A stretch of 64,000 nt of DNA from positions 310,001 to 374,000 of the forward strand of contig JACTVC010000006.1 in the NCBI GenBank assembly GCA_018417955.1, in the 5' to 3' direction. This document shows positions 46,371-58,689 of the stretch, piece by piece. The DNA comes from Laccaria trichodermophora. Lineage: Eukaryota > Basidiomycota > Agaricomycetes > Agaricales > Hydnangiaceae. The position numbers and the translations under genes are program-made. Numbering within the stretch: position 1 is the stretch's first letter; every line of letters begins with the position of its first letter. The notes under the pieces were generated by a model. That model saw only the letters and a program-made list of their open reading frames with translations. It ran no database searches and was not told the DNA's origin.

Positions 46371-49300
46371 ATGTCTTCTGCCACTGAGGTCGTCCCTCCG
46401 CTAGACTCTACCACTGCGGCAGTCGCTGTCCCAGTCGCCCTCAACTCCGCTGCTGCTCCACCAGCCAGCCTAGTCTCCTTCGATACCGCTTCCACCGAAT
46501 CTGCTGTCGCTGAAGGTGACGAAACATCAGTGGGACAACGAAAGCGTACGTCGTCATATATGCTTGAATTCTTGAAGGTTGACCGTGAGTGTAAAGTATG
46601 TCAATGTCAGCCTCACCTTTGTTGCCAACGGCAACGCCGCCATTCGCATCAGTTTCGATCCTTGCTCGGGCTCTTGGTCCTACGTCGGGAGCGAAGTCAG
46701 CGCCAACGAGGCCACCATGAATTTGGGTTGGATTGGTACATCTGACAGGACGACCGAATCGGAGAAAGGCGTCATTTTGCACGAATTCGGCCATACACTT
46801 GGCCTCATGCACGAGCACCAGTCTCCTGTACGCGGTGGCACGATCACGTTGAAGGAGTTTGGTACATATCCGTGTTCGATCTCACAGATTATCGTACCCA
46901 TTGACACCTGATCAGCCGTCATCGAATTTTACACCAAGACCCAAGGTTGGACCGAGCAACAGGTCCGCGAACAGATTCTGGACGTGTACAATGCTCGTGA
47001 TGTTAGCAACTATTCCAAAGTCGATCTCAAGTCCATTATGATGTGCGTCCACGGTTTGCTCATGAAAGTCCTTGTACTGATGTCTTTTTTGCAGGCACTT
47101 CATGCCCGCTGCTATGAACGAACAAGACATCGGAGTCAAACCGAACAGCGTCCTATCTGACATATCATCCATCCTCTCACACTCCTGCCGACAACATCTG
47201 GACCGTGGAGCACGCACTAGACGTCGCTGGCGTCGACGCTGAGACCAAAGCTGCAATCCTAGTGCAGTATGCGCTGTCGGAATGGTCCGAAGTCAGATAT
47301 CTTTTCAGCAACTTTACTACGAAGGCTCGTTTCTAGTAGTGTTCATTCTTTGCAACCCAGCAAGTCTTCCTCATCGAGCCCAGACGACGACTTCATTAAC
47401 TACGTGAAAGCAGCCAACAAGTCTCTTTTCCCCTCCCCGTCGGTCGGATTGGCAGCAACAACCGCACCCAGAGCATCGTTAAAGGCTTCGAGTGGCGTCG
47501 AAGAGGGCAAATTCTTGGAAGTCATTGTGAACAGCCTTAAACAGGTATTCGCGCCTATGGCCGGTTAGATTTTCACTTTTCAATTTCCTGGCCGCTTCCT
47601 CCAGCAAGACCTATATGCTTGGGACACCTCGGCTGCCGGCATATACGGACAGTTCGTCAAACGTACAACGTGGGCGAGGTTGTTGGTGCGCCCAACGGAC
47701 ACAACTTGTCCATTTGTTATGAGCAGGTCCTGAACAACTTGGTTCCAGGCCACGAGAACGACTCTCGGATCATGGCGAAGCAGCAGGACCAGATTCGTCG
47801 TTGGCTTATGAAGGACGTCCCCGCTGTAAAGGATCTTATCGAGTCGCAACACAAGAGGTCTGCGTCGTTGGCTGTTGCTGTCGGTAGCTCGGTTGCACCT
47901 AATGGTGAAAACGCACTGAAATTTGCAGTTCGCTTACAGGCCTACGGACGAGGGGGAAGTCAATCGCATGGATCTCGCAGAGGCGCTCATGGAAGAGTAC
48001 TTGGCTGCGAAGCAGGTGTGGGAGTTGGAGTGCGATGCCATGATCAAGAACGCGTGAGCCAAGAACGAGAACATGGAGGACGTTACACACAAGCTGGCGC
48101 TCATCACATCGATTCGAGAGGCACAACTTGCCGCCGAACACGCTGATGCTGTCGGTCGTGGTTACTCGCATACCATCCGCCAGTATCTTGGTTATATGGA
48201 CATCAAGAGCCCAGCTGAGATGTTGCAAGACGCAAAGGACGCGTTCCGCGAGGCAGCCACCAGCTCTTTGGATGGTGCCCTGAACATACATCCTGTCCAG
48301 ATGTCCCCTATTGACTGGTTCCAAAGTCTCTCAACGTCATTTACCATGGAGGATCTTACGTCGGATCCAGAAATCATCTTTCAGCAAATCAACGTCAAGT
48401 CTCGTCGCACAAAGCTTCGTACCCGCGGCTAATGTGTTTCAGTACGATGCCTTCGTTACACAAGCCACCAAATTCAACATTGTTCAGAGTGCGTTTACGG
48501 GCATCGAAGCGGCCATGAACATAACTATCACAACTACTGCTGCTCGAGCCTGAGGTTGTCAACAATGCCTCTCGCGAGTATTCCCAAGCTTTGTCAGCGG
48601 CGACTCTCGCTGAGGCGACGGATACTGCACTGGAGATTACTGCGATCAAGCTGCAGATGGATGCCGTTCGAAAGGAGATTACGGAGCTCACCACTCGTGT
48701 TCAGGCTTTGCGAGGTAGCCCCGCTCAAGACCCGGCTGATTCGCCACCAAAGCTCGAAGAAACACCGTTGTTCCCACCACCTGCTAGTGGGATAGCTGGA
48801 GGAAGCAGGTGGCAGGAGATCCTTTTATATCATGAGATGTCGAATATCCACCAAAAATCCGCCAGCTCATTCAGCTTCCCAGTTTCTGGATCAAACGTCA
48901 GCTTCTTTTGGGGCTCAAGGAAACAAAGCTCCTCGTCCTCCGCTGAGGATGACGAGGACGCCAATAGCGAGTCATTCAAGGTCGAAATTGGATTCCGGGC
49001 ATCGATGGTCACTGTCGATCGTGGTGGATGGTTCCAGCCGCAGTTCTTCAAGCAATCCAGTGGGTTCTACCACATTGACAAGAAGATTCTGAATCGAAGT
49101 GGCCCGACGGTGTTGAGCGCATGGACGACCTTAGGAACGCAAAACCTGCGGAATGGGAGGAGTTGAATAAGGGCTTGTTCCCGCGTACCCTGCGGATTTA
49201 TCATTTGCAAGGTTCGTCTTGAGCACTCTATACACATTGCTCCTTCCTCATGTGTTTATGCCTGTAGGACATCACCATCATGGTAGCCATGAGCGAGGAA

Positions 49301-49739
49301 CAAGTCAAGAAGCACGCTGGAGAATTCGCCAACTCTGCCGAATCATCTAGCGGGATCTTCTGCTGGTCTACCAGCCGCTCCTCCCACTCCAAACGTTCTG
49401 AAAAGGACATCTCCACCTCGGCAGCGAGCGATGGATTATATCCCTGGCCCACAGGTCCGTCTTCGTCCCCTATTTGACATTCTTCTTCCTTACTCGAATC
49501 ACCCTTCAGATCTTGGGATATATGATGCAATTTCTCAAGACCTTCGTCGCGATCTTCCGGACGACTTCCTTATCCCTGACGAGGATTATGAGGGCAGTTT
49601 CAATAAGGGCAAGACACCTGCTTGTGTAGTTCAAGTTGCTGGCGGTGAGGCCGATGGCCCATCTGCGAATGTTGGCGAAGTGAAGGCGGTGCCTGTGTAC
49701 GCTAGTGGTTATTATGCTGTCCCTCATGCGAAGGTTTAG
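46371..49739 (+). pseudogene. decayed paralogue of the metzincin metalloprotease gene
   Basis: Collinear with the gene at 3687-7613. It keeps the start (MSSATEVV), the zinc motif HEFGHTLGLMHEH (near 46780-46818), the AVIEFY exon after an intron, MPAAMNEQ, AGVDAETKAAILVQY, the PGHENDSRIMAKQQDQIRRW block, the VTVDRGGWFQPQFF block and the C-terminal YASGYY. Many lesions break it: about 70 codons are lost between the first exon and the protease core, a TAG stop pair follows NFTTKAR near 47334, and the frame changes near 47170, 47660, 47930, 48400 and 49090. In-frame stops occur near 48055 and 48550. No full product is possible; at most a short N-terminal protease fragment could be made. Confidence 0.88.
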
Positions 49740-50828
49740 ATGACGTGTTTCCGGTTCCTCAGTGCTCTGGGCTCACTGCCGCTGGTCCGTTCCTTTCCAT
49801 GGTTCTGTATTTGTATTGCGTTGCCTGCTTGACCACTTCGCCTTTGTGTTTTCTAATTACCCAGGCCTTTCTTGCTCGCTTTCTTCCTCTTCCATCGACT
49901 TTGCTATCGCCTTCCCGCTGTCGCCATGTTCGAAATACCACTGCGAATTGATAACTTTGTTCTCCCTGTATCGACTTCAACTCGAGATTGAAGCAAATTT
50001 ATGTTGTTCAAGCCAGGATTGGGATACCAGGCCGATAATATGATTGTAGGATAAGTACAACATGCAAAGCAGTATCTACATGAGAGCAGGAGAACACTGT
50101 CACGATAGCGAGAGAACAAGTTCAACAACAACAGGAGCTAGCGAGTCAGAAAATGGAATGGGGTGCAATTGGAAAGTATCAAGGAAAGCAAGGAGAAGCA
50201 AGAAGGGAGAATAGGTAGCGATTATGGAAAGAAAGATAAGTGGTAACATGTGATAGTTCGCAAAATGCACAAGTAGGAAAAGAGGAGCTGAAGTCGAGAA
50301 GGGATAGCGTGAAAACGTTGAGGGGATGATGGAAGAAGGGGTAGTGGGTAGTGGTGGTGCATTGGTAGATATAACAAAACAAGGAAAGAATGGTGAGAAG
50401 GAAAAGGGAACATTGAAGAATGTATGGGGGAAGGGTTAACCAAGGAAGGAAAGGGTAGAGAAAGCAGTGAAAGCATTGGAAGCGGAGGTTCGAGAACAGT
50501 CCATGAGAGACAGGGAGGCGTCGGTTTAGTGGAAAACAACAGCAATTGGTATGAGGGGCAGAGTGAACGCAGACGGTCATGAGAGGTGCGTTGGACGAGC
50601 GCGAGAAAGTGGGTATACGGTTAAAACCTAGTGGGGTCCAATGATGGACGGATGGTAAGACTTGAACGTCGTACTCGAGCTTGAGATACCGCGAGTATGG
50701 TATGGAGTCTTGTGGGCTGAGTGGTAAGCGAGGTGCGAGCTCTAGCTGAAGGTGGGGTAGGACTGTCTTTCAGAGATAGACATAGAGATGGGTTGGATTC
50801 GGGGTGCAGATTCTGACCATAAGAACCA
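49740..50828. other. convergent intergenic region
   Basis: Between the pseudogene and the 3' end of zinc-finger gene 4. Purine-rich on the plus strand from about 50140 to 50560. No gene is supported. Confidence 0.4.
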
Positions 50829-52262
50829 CTAGCCTCTTGCGGTCTTCGTCTTTGAACCCTTGCAGATCTTCTTATGGCGCTGCAGGGCATCATTGCGGGA
50901 GTAGAAGCCGTTACATTTTTCACAATGAAACTTTACACCCACCGCCCGGACTTGCCCGTCAAGGTCATCCGAAAGTACGTGGCCATCGGTGTGGCAGATA
51001 TGTCTTCCGACGCTGTCTTCGTTTAGAAGATGCCTACTTGGACACCCCGCCCAAAGACATTTCATTTTGGAGGCTTCGCCCTCACGACGATGATTTTGAA
51101 CGTCTTCGTGAAACTGACGGAGGTGTTCCCTGACCGCTGGACCTGTGGCTTCAACCAACGCCGTACATTGCACAGTGGGGTTGCCCCATCGGCAACGTAT
51201 CATGGAGTTGGAAGCCTCGGCCTTACCCATCTGGGCATGAGTATGATTGCTTGACACGGAATAAACGGTGGGTTGGTGGGAGAAGGAAGAGGGGCCTATT
51301 TGGAAAGACTCCGCAGTGGGCATGGTGAATGGCGCGAAGGGAGGTGGCATTGTTGAAGTCGAAGCTTCTGGCGTGGTGCTGCAATAGGTGATTCGCATTG
51401 AGTAACGACGAGTCAACAATCTAAGCAAGGAAAGGAGGCATACCTCTGAGGAGGCGCGTTCCAGTTTTCGTTGGGCAGAGCGTCGATGCAATTCAGGGCG
51501 GGCAAAGGGTTGGATGGGTAGAGATAAACCATCTCTGGTTGGATGTTATGTTGAGAAAATTGGCTATTACCGATGTTCTGACTAGCTTGAGCGGAATAGT
51601 CTACGAAGTCTTGAGAGAAGGGTGGAGTGACATTCTGAGGGAAGGCAGGGGGAGGGTAGTAGTACTGATTTTGCGGGAGCTGCTGCTGGGGCTCGATAGG
51701 GAGCCGCTGTGTAGATGCTGGGATCGGGGCACAAGCCTCTTCTACCTGGTTGAACCGATCCTCGTAACCGAGTGGCTCACTCGGATAAACGGCGTTGTTT
51801 TCGTGGGTAAGAGGAGTGTTGGGATACGGCGAGGAGGGGCCGGAAGGTGATGTGAGGACAGGAGGAACTGTGCTGAAGCCGGGAGACGCGTTCTGAAGGT
51901 AGTCGGTTCCTTGGCTGTCAAGTGGCATCATGGTGCCTGCTGAGTGGTATGCCCCGGAAGGTTGTGTGGGAAGACTATATTCACCAGGGCTACGCGTAAC
52001 CATGGTAAGGGATGGTGATTGTGAGTGAGGAAGGGAGAAGAGACGCACAAGAGAATGGGTTGAGGATTGGGAAATTGAGGGATGTAAGCTGGTGGAATCG
52101 AGTATCTGAGAAGAGGTTATGAGAATTTAGAAGGTAAGTGAAGGTTAATTTAGAAAGATGGACTTACTGGGTTCTTGGAGCTACAGGTAGTGCAGCAAGT
52201 GTTTGCTGCCAGGGGAAGGTTGTGGAGAAATCGTAGTGGGATAAGGTATTGGGCATGATCAT
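50829..52262 (-). CDS. C2H2-type zinc-finger protein, family member 4
   Basis: Four exons (52262-52168, 52105-52049, 51989-51444, 51378-50829) give 415 aa. All three introns (59-65 nt) are phase 2, as in the gene at 43378. The start MIMPNTLSHYDF is the first ATG of an exon chain that joins in phase. An internal ATG at 52003 would fall inside intron 2. The N-terminal 250 residues are Pro/Gln/Tyr/Ser-rich (QQQLPQNQYYYPPPA). The final exon has CRWGNPTVQC...H..FH, CLWAGCPSRH...H and CEKCNGFYSRNDALQRHKKIC, the last a good classical C2H-type finger. A DNA-binding regulator is likely. It lies opposite in orientation to members 1 and 3. Confidence 0.78.
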
Positions 52263-54173
52263 GATTGTTGGTGGCACTGAACTATAGTATAAGAGTTGTG
52301 TGTAAGGGTTGACGAAGAGGGCGGGGAGATGAGAAGACGGGGGAGAGCAAAGCAAACGTGTTGCGGTAGATCTTAGATTGGTGCCCAAGTTTGCACAAGT
52401 GTGGTTGAAAACGTGACCGCGTTTACGGTGGGCTAGTGCGTTGTCCTCCGTGTAAATGATAGCACAATGTCCTTCACATAAGCAAGATTCAGGAGAAGAA
52501 TGCCGAAGTGCCAAGGGTCGAGTGCTAACTAACAGGTATGTGAGCCCAAAAGCATTGAGATTGTGTAGCATGCTCACGTCCGACTCGTCTTAAATCCACG
52601 TCTAGTATCGGGATATCCAGCGAAGGCCACAAGCGGGCAATGCTCCGGTAAAATTGAAGCAAACCGCTCATTTACGCATTGGCCTTTGCCCTAGTTCAGC
52701 TTTGTCTTCAATTGAAACAACTAGAAGTTTTCATCTGCGCCAACGACCAATGCTTGCCAACGCCAGGCTTAAGACCCGTTGCAAACGGGCTGACATATGC
52801 CCGCGCTCAGAGCAATCAACCTGAGTGAGGATTGGATTCTTGACTACGAGACAAGTATGGTGAATCCAACGTTTTCAGAGCGTACTCAATACTTACATCC
52901 AACTGTCCTCGAGCCTCGAGCAGTCTTACAGCGACATTAGGAGGCTGCTCAGGGTGAGCGTTGCGCTTCGTCACTTGACGGTCTTTAACAGCCTCTGTTC
53001 ATCACTGTAAGCCCAATATCTTTAGATTAGTGTGGGATACTCACATCCATCTCGCCCCAGATTTTCTCCAAGCACTCAACGTGTCCTGTGGCCTGATGAT
53101 CGTTGGCAACGCGCAGAGTCATCCTGATGGAAGCGTCGGTTCTTCACGATCCAACCATGGAGAGGCACCTTGAAATCTTTCGGGACCTAGCTTCAAAGCG
53201 TGTTGCACAAAAAGCCGAAAAACAAGTCTGGAGCGATGTCGCTCCATTGTTGATTCAGCCCTATGCATTCTCGTCATGAATTCGACGAAGTCAGACCAGA
53301 ACTGTGCGGCAGACGCAAGCCAACACCTGGGTTCTTCATGAAATCCTTGATCACACTGCGGCCGGAAATGCGGAATGCGGGCCGAAGGCTTCTTTACAGC
53401 TGTGGTAACTTGTAAGCCGATAATCGTTGCACCACCATGGTTCGTTACTCACTTGGCAAAGTGAAGGAGAAACATATGCTTGTTGGATAGAATTCAAGCA
53501 GCACGAAAGAAGTGTTATATTAAGACAGCCGAGTGGCAGGATTTATGGCGAATTGCCCTGACCAAGCGCAATGCCTGGAGGCATCGGGATTGGATTAACC
53601 TTCTTCAAAGATCGTTGGAAAAAAAAACTATATTATCCGAATGGTAAGCTAACAAGGTGCGCCTTGCAGTGCTTACATACCTTAATGCATCTTCATTGCT
53701 CCCAGATTCCTTCCGGTACTTCCGATGAACAAAGGCGCATCCGTCTCACAGAGTTTTGAGGTCCTTTCAGGGAAAACTCCATAACCACAAATGGTTGGAG
53801 TAATTCCAAGCTTATTGAGTGGTGCGAGGAGTTGCAGTAGGACCAGAGTAGGACTTTATTGCAGCGACGTGGCGGAGAGTCGAGGACGTAAGTCAATCTT
53901 AAAATCACGTGTTCGGTTGTACAGGTGACTTGGACCAAACAGGCATTTGTGAGGCCCAACGCCAGAAGCTCTCAGCAAGGCACGCACAAAAGCGCTCCCT
54001 CCAATTTTCGGGGGTGCGATGCGTAAACAAGTCTTTTTTTCGGTATCCGTCAGGATGCTCAAGAAAAGATGTCCATACTTATCAGTCCAAGAATGCTTGT
54101 AAGGTCATAAAGTTGAACGTTGAAACATTGTGAGTTAGTATATATACTCGGAGTATACACAAAGAAAAACATG
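52263..54173. other. intergenic region, about 1.9 kb
   Basis: No protein or repeat I can support. Short frames at 52164-52577 upstream of the start ATG, and at 53571-53759, lack exon partners. Confidence 0.4.
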
Positions 54174-54869
54174 TCAGCCGTCATACAAGCCCTCATCATA
54201 TTCAATCTTGTTTACAGCCGTTTTCATAACGATAGGCCAAAAGTTCAAAATTACAGATACAGTCGGACCTCGAATTCTAATCATGTCCACGAAAATCAGC
54301 ATATATTTCAGGGATGACGAGTACGATAGATCTACAGTTATACTAAATTCAGTCATCATCCGACAACTTACACGTCCAATTTTAGATTCCGCCTGTACGT
54401 GTATTTGGTCGAGATTAGGCCTATCGTTATGAAAACGGCTGTAACAAGCTAACCACTTCAATATCCCAATCACGTTTCCCTCAGTATCCGCAACTTTCCC
54501 GCGCAAGGTGTGATTTCCGTCTGCGACCATTTCCATCGCCACGCTGCCTCCGGCGCTTTTCGCCTTCTCAAACGTGCCCTCAATATCATCAACCAGCAAA
54601 TAGATGTCGATCCCAACACCAGGCGTGTTAGCGGAGTTTTCGCTTGATTTGACGATTGCTCCCATGAGAATCGGCGAAGGTGTATAGAACATGGCGAAAC
54701 TGGCGTCGGGGTATGAGGTGGGATCTGGGGAGGGTTTGAAAGTCCAGTCAAAGACTTTTTCGTAGAAAGACTTTGCGCGGGGAACGTCCTCGGCTGGGAT
54801 GGACATGAAGCACGGAGCACCAAGGGATGGCGCAGACCAAGCTGTTTTGGCAGAGTCACAAGTTGACAT
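54174..54869 (-). CDS. glyoxalase/VOC-family protein with element-derived tail
   Basis: A single frame of 231 aa from the ATG at 54869. Residues about 18-140 form one vicinal-oxygen-chelate domain: GAPCFMSIPAEDVPRAKSFY opens the first beta-alpha unit, and GIDIYLLVDDIEGTFEKAK with DTEGNVIGILKWL makes up the second. This family includes glyoxalases, dioxygenases and bleomycin-binding proteins. The metal ligands cannot be assigned with confidence. A typical one-domain member would end just after GILKWL. Here the frame runs on for about 90 residues into an inverted-repeat element (54207-54448), so the tail is unlikely to belong to the fold. The catalytic domain looks intact. Confidence 0.75.
   Translation of the reverse strand: MSTCDSAKTAWSAPSLGAPCFMSIPAEDVPRAKSFYEKVFDWTFKPSPDPTSYPDASFAMFYTPSPILMGAIVKSSENSANTPGVGIDIYLLVDDIEGTFEKAKSAGGSVAMEMVADGNHTLRGKVADTEGNVIGILKWLACYSRFHNDRPNLDQIHVQAESKIGRVSCRMMTEFSITVDLSYSSSLKYMLIFVDMIRIRGPTVSVILNFWPIVMKTAVNKIEYDEGLYDG
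54207..54448. mobile_element. inverted-repeat element (MITE-like) at the 3' end of the VOC gene
   Basis: Arms 54207-54238 and 54418-54448 are reverse complements over about 31 bases with one indel (CTTGTT[T]ACAGCCGTTTTC...GATAGGCC). The interior of about 180 bp is AT-rich with no gene. Target duplications were not clear, so the superfamily is unassigned. Confidence 0.7.
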
Positions 54870-56223
54870 TCTGGGAGCGAGGATAGAATGGGGCGCGGAT
54901 CATCTCACAGCTCCTTTAAATGACCGTACTGCGCCAAGTTTGATGCCAAGTGTCAATACAGAGTCACGGAAAAGGCATGTTTGACTCACCATCGACAGAA
55001 AAGAGGCATGTGTTGGGCATGTGCTGTCCTGATAAGGTGGAAATGGAAGATAATCGTAATACGTCACGGATTATACCATGCTACAACCAATAGATACTCT
55101 CCCAAACCAAGACACAAGTATCAAAACATCATTTGTCCATGCAATAGCAATGTAATAGAATTCGGTGTTCTGGTGATGTCTGATCAAGCACAACCGTGAT
55201 TGAGTTCATGTAGCCCTTCTGCAGTAAAATAATAAGCCCTAGGGTCACTTCCTCCCTCGAATAACTCCGAGTTCGAAGCTCATTTAGTTTGGAAGGAGAT
55301 TCTGTTTTTTGAGTCTTCCATGATGTCAGAGATCATGGAAAGTAATGAAACGATCTAAGCACCGTAGCTCAGACAGACTTGAGACAGACCTAACATAAAA
55401 TTTTTGGTAAAAAAGAAGAAAAAAAGAAAACTGGACATTCCGGCGTGTTACTGTACTCGCCAATTTAGCGCCACATCAATTGTAAGCCACAAAAGAGCAA
55501 GTTGAGAATAAAAAATAAAATAAAACATAGGATCGGAAACCAAGGGGGTCTTAGGATTCAAAAAAAGTCAAGCTGGTGACTGCTAATAAAATAAAATCGA
55601 CCATATTTTTTGTGACTCCCGGTGATTCTGTGTTGATGACAGGGTCGCCACAGGCTGAATACTTAAATAACACACATCATTTGACATCAGACTTGCATCA
55701 GACCTCGGTCGACAGCGGTCGACCTTTGGTTACAAGCCCGTATTCATTATCATTATCGACTCCGCAACATTCAAGGCTCAAACCGCCCAACCCTTGAAGA
55801 AAATCAGCTGCTACATCAAATTGTTTGCGCTAAAGTTGTAGATCTCGTCATCTGGGCCCGACACATTCTTTCTCCTTCGAGTATGGTTTTCTTGAGAACT
55901 GCGCGAAGATTTTGCTATGAGTCACACTTTTATATTCAACGGCTCACGCCTCGCCAAACGAAAGGTAAACACGAATGCAACTATCTCGTCATCCCCATCC
56001 CTGATCTTTCTTCAGGCATCTCTAGTTCAAGCACGATCATTCGGGTACACACAACCCTGTGACGAGTCCAGAACGGCAAAAAACTCCTTCCGGTTAGTTG
56101 TCTCAGCAGGGTAAGCATATCTTTGAACTTTTCGCGGCCTTATAAACACTCGTGTTTTATCCTACCCCTTGCAAGACTCCCTCTGTGGTCGGTTGGCAAG
56201 ACTATCTTCTTTCGTCATCTGCA
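54870..56223. other. intergenic region
   Basis: No supported gene. A small ATG frame at 55917 with a possible intron (55965-56015) could be a non-coding leader or upstream frame of the 7-TM gene. Confidence 0.35.
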
Positions 56224-57494
56224 ATGATACCAGAGCAATCATATCTTGGCTGGAAAGGTGCGACATTGAAAACTATCTACACTAATTGATGTTTATCTCC
56301 CATCATGATCAGTTGCTATGACTGTGCTACCGCTCACGGCGGTTGGATCCACGGCTTTCAGGCTCTACTACAGACGTAAGACACGCCGCTTATGGTGGGA
56401 TGACTACACCGCTATCGTACCTTTGGTGGCCGAGTTCATCTACATTCCCGTTCTGTGGAAGAGGATCGTCCATTCGGGTGATTATGAATCTCGACGATAC
56501 TTTTATTGCCAGGTATCTTACCTGGTAAACACAGTGCCCGGTTCAGACACGAAGAGGAAGGTTATCCTGTACTATTCTTGGGTTTGCGCATTCATGACGA
56601 TCTTATGGTAGGCCAGCTTCTTTTTGTTTTAGTCATGTCCTCAATATTTTCTTGCTTTTAGGTGGTCTCGTCTAAGCCTAGGATTTTCAATAGCCAGAAT
56701 ATTCCCGCCGGCACTGAAGCCTCGAAAATACGCCTTTATGATAATATTCGGCATATTTTTGACTTGGATTGCGCTTGTAACCGCAGAGGTGTCCTTGTGC
56801 GCCACGAATACTTCATGGCATAACACCCCGACAGAGCTCCTTGATTGCAGAGATAATTATCTGATTGGAATCGCGCTCGCTACCAGTGAGTCCCCTTTCA
56901 TGAGTCTGACGACAGCCTTGAGACGTTTGTCTGCCTTGCACAGCTGACATTGTTTTCAACATCCTTCTCATCGCTTTTCCAATCTATCGCCTTTGGGATA
57001 TTAAACTCCCTCAAAATCAGCGTCGTATGGTTCTTGCGGTGTTCTCTGCAAGTTTATTAACCCTTTTATCTGCAATCGCGTTCACAACTATCTCCTACTC
57101 AACGTTGCTCAATAGAAGTGAAGGGGGGGCAATCGTCAATCGATTGATGGGTTCGATCGAGGTCTGCCCTTATTTTCATTTCGTTTGATCACCTTCAGAC
57201 TCCTTCTTTTAGGCTGGTCTTTCCATTATCGTCAGTAACACCCTTGTCATTGTGTCTTGGATCTATCGAAGAATTCGAAAGGCCGACGAAATTGATGTCA
57301 GTCAACTGAAGTCGGATACTCTGCCGTCCAGAAGGACATCCCGCAATCCTGGGACTACTTACATCCTGGGTGAGATGAAAACAACTCAGGAGCATCCTGA
57401 CAAGGCCCGTTTGTCTTCTTTGGATTTGGCATCAGATGCAGAATCGGGCAAGCAGAAAGGCATCGAAGAACTTCAACTTCATGATGTGAAATGA
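56224..57494 (+). CDS. rhodopsin-domain (7-TM, Pth11/SAT4-like) integral membrane protein
   Basis: Five exons (56224-56257, 56313-56607, 56662-56885, 56944-57161, 57213-57494) give 350 aa with all phases consistent. Hydrophobic segments are visible at about residues 13-30, 40-60, 95-110, 125-150, 180-205, 215-240 and 250-270. Between the first two helices is LYYRRKTRRLWWDDY, the basic patch plus WDD motif typical of the fungal rhodopsin-like domain family. Cys residues flank the loop VSLCATNTSWHNTPTELLDC. The cytosolic tail (about 80 residues) is charged. Family members are orphan receptors or sensors in the plasma membrane; the ligand is unknown. Confidence 0.75.
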
Positions 57495-58685
57495 TCAGCT
57501 GAGTCGAGTCATTACGCGTTCTGGAGACACCTGTATTGTACTTGGTACATAGTGTATTAACACCTTCCACATCGGTGGTCTCATCAACAATTGGCCTCCG
57601 AAGAGTCAGGAGGACTCTGGTAAAAGTCCTCAAAAAGTCCTCTTTAGCGCATTATTGTGTTCAAGCACAAATAAATAACGCACACCTGACTTTCCTTTTG
57701 CTTTCCATCTTGAATTTTTCAGTCGCAAACCACTTCCAACAATGAAACTGCCTTTCTTCAGAAATAAAATGTGTCGAGGTATTCAGCCCTCAATATTCAT
57801 TGACTACTGCCTTGGCCTCCAGTTGTAGGAAACTGCAGCGTCTATTCGAAGGGAGGATAGGTTCGGCAGATCAGTGGCAGAAGCACTCCTCCACGCTTCA
57901 TGCACCATCTCCACGATGTATTGCAGGCACAACATGCCCTTCACCACGATGTTTGGGAACTCTAGGAATCCTCTCCAGCCTCCCAAGTTCTACCATACCT
58001 GGGTCAGATTCGTTGCCCCAATTACGGCTTATCCACTTCGTTGGTGATTATGCACAATGATTCGAACTCTTAAATAGAGTGCGCAAAGGTCCTCAAGCAA
58101 CAACTTCCTTCGTTGTCTGCCCTTTTCATCACTGCATCAGGAAAACTCCTCATGTGTGGTTCGTCTGATGTGTCTGATGCGTCTGACAGTTGTGGTGTCA
58201 GAATTCCTTCCTTTCCATTTTTTTGTCACAAATTTCAAGCAGTCAGAATTTTCTCAGTTCTTTATCTCTGTCACACACTTCCAGAATTAAGACTTTGTCA
58301 GAAATTTGTTATAGTACATCTTGTGGGTTTTTGGGAAATAGTTATGGAAATAGTTATGTTAGGAATATAATGGTTTGGGGTTTCGCCGTTAAAGTGTTGT
58401 TGGCAGTTTGTTCACCAATTGCATCAGGAAAACCGGGATTTGAAAAGCTTTATCAATTTTCTGTCAATTTCTTTCTGGTAACAACTACAAGTTTCTTGGA
58501 AGTCTTCGAATTGGTTCATTATGCAATTTCAATTTTTTTGATTTCGTTGTGCTACCTATAATTATGCATGCCCAAGTGAACAACTTCAAGTCGTGAGCCG
58601 CAATTTGTTCAAGTCCGTTGAAACTCCGACATCATGTGATCATGTTGAATTTCCCAACGCGGGTCCTTCCTTCCTTCCCACCACT
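57495..58685. other. intergenic region
   Basis: AT-rich in its second half, with several TCAGAATT/TCTGACA-type strings at 58170-58310. No gene chain is supported. Confidence 0.35.
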
Positions 58686-58689
58686 CTTA

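Noticed and set aside
52164..52577. 137-codon frame as a separate gene upstream of zinc-finger gene 4
   Set aside because: Only its last part (from 52262) is used, as the first exon of the zinc-finger gene. The upstream portion lacks an ATG context and a partner.
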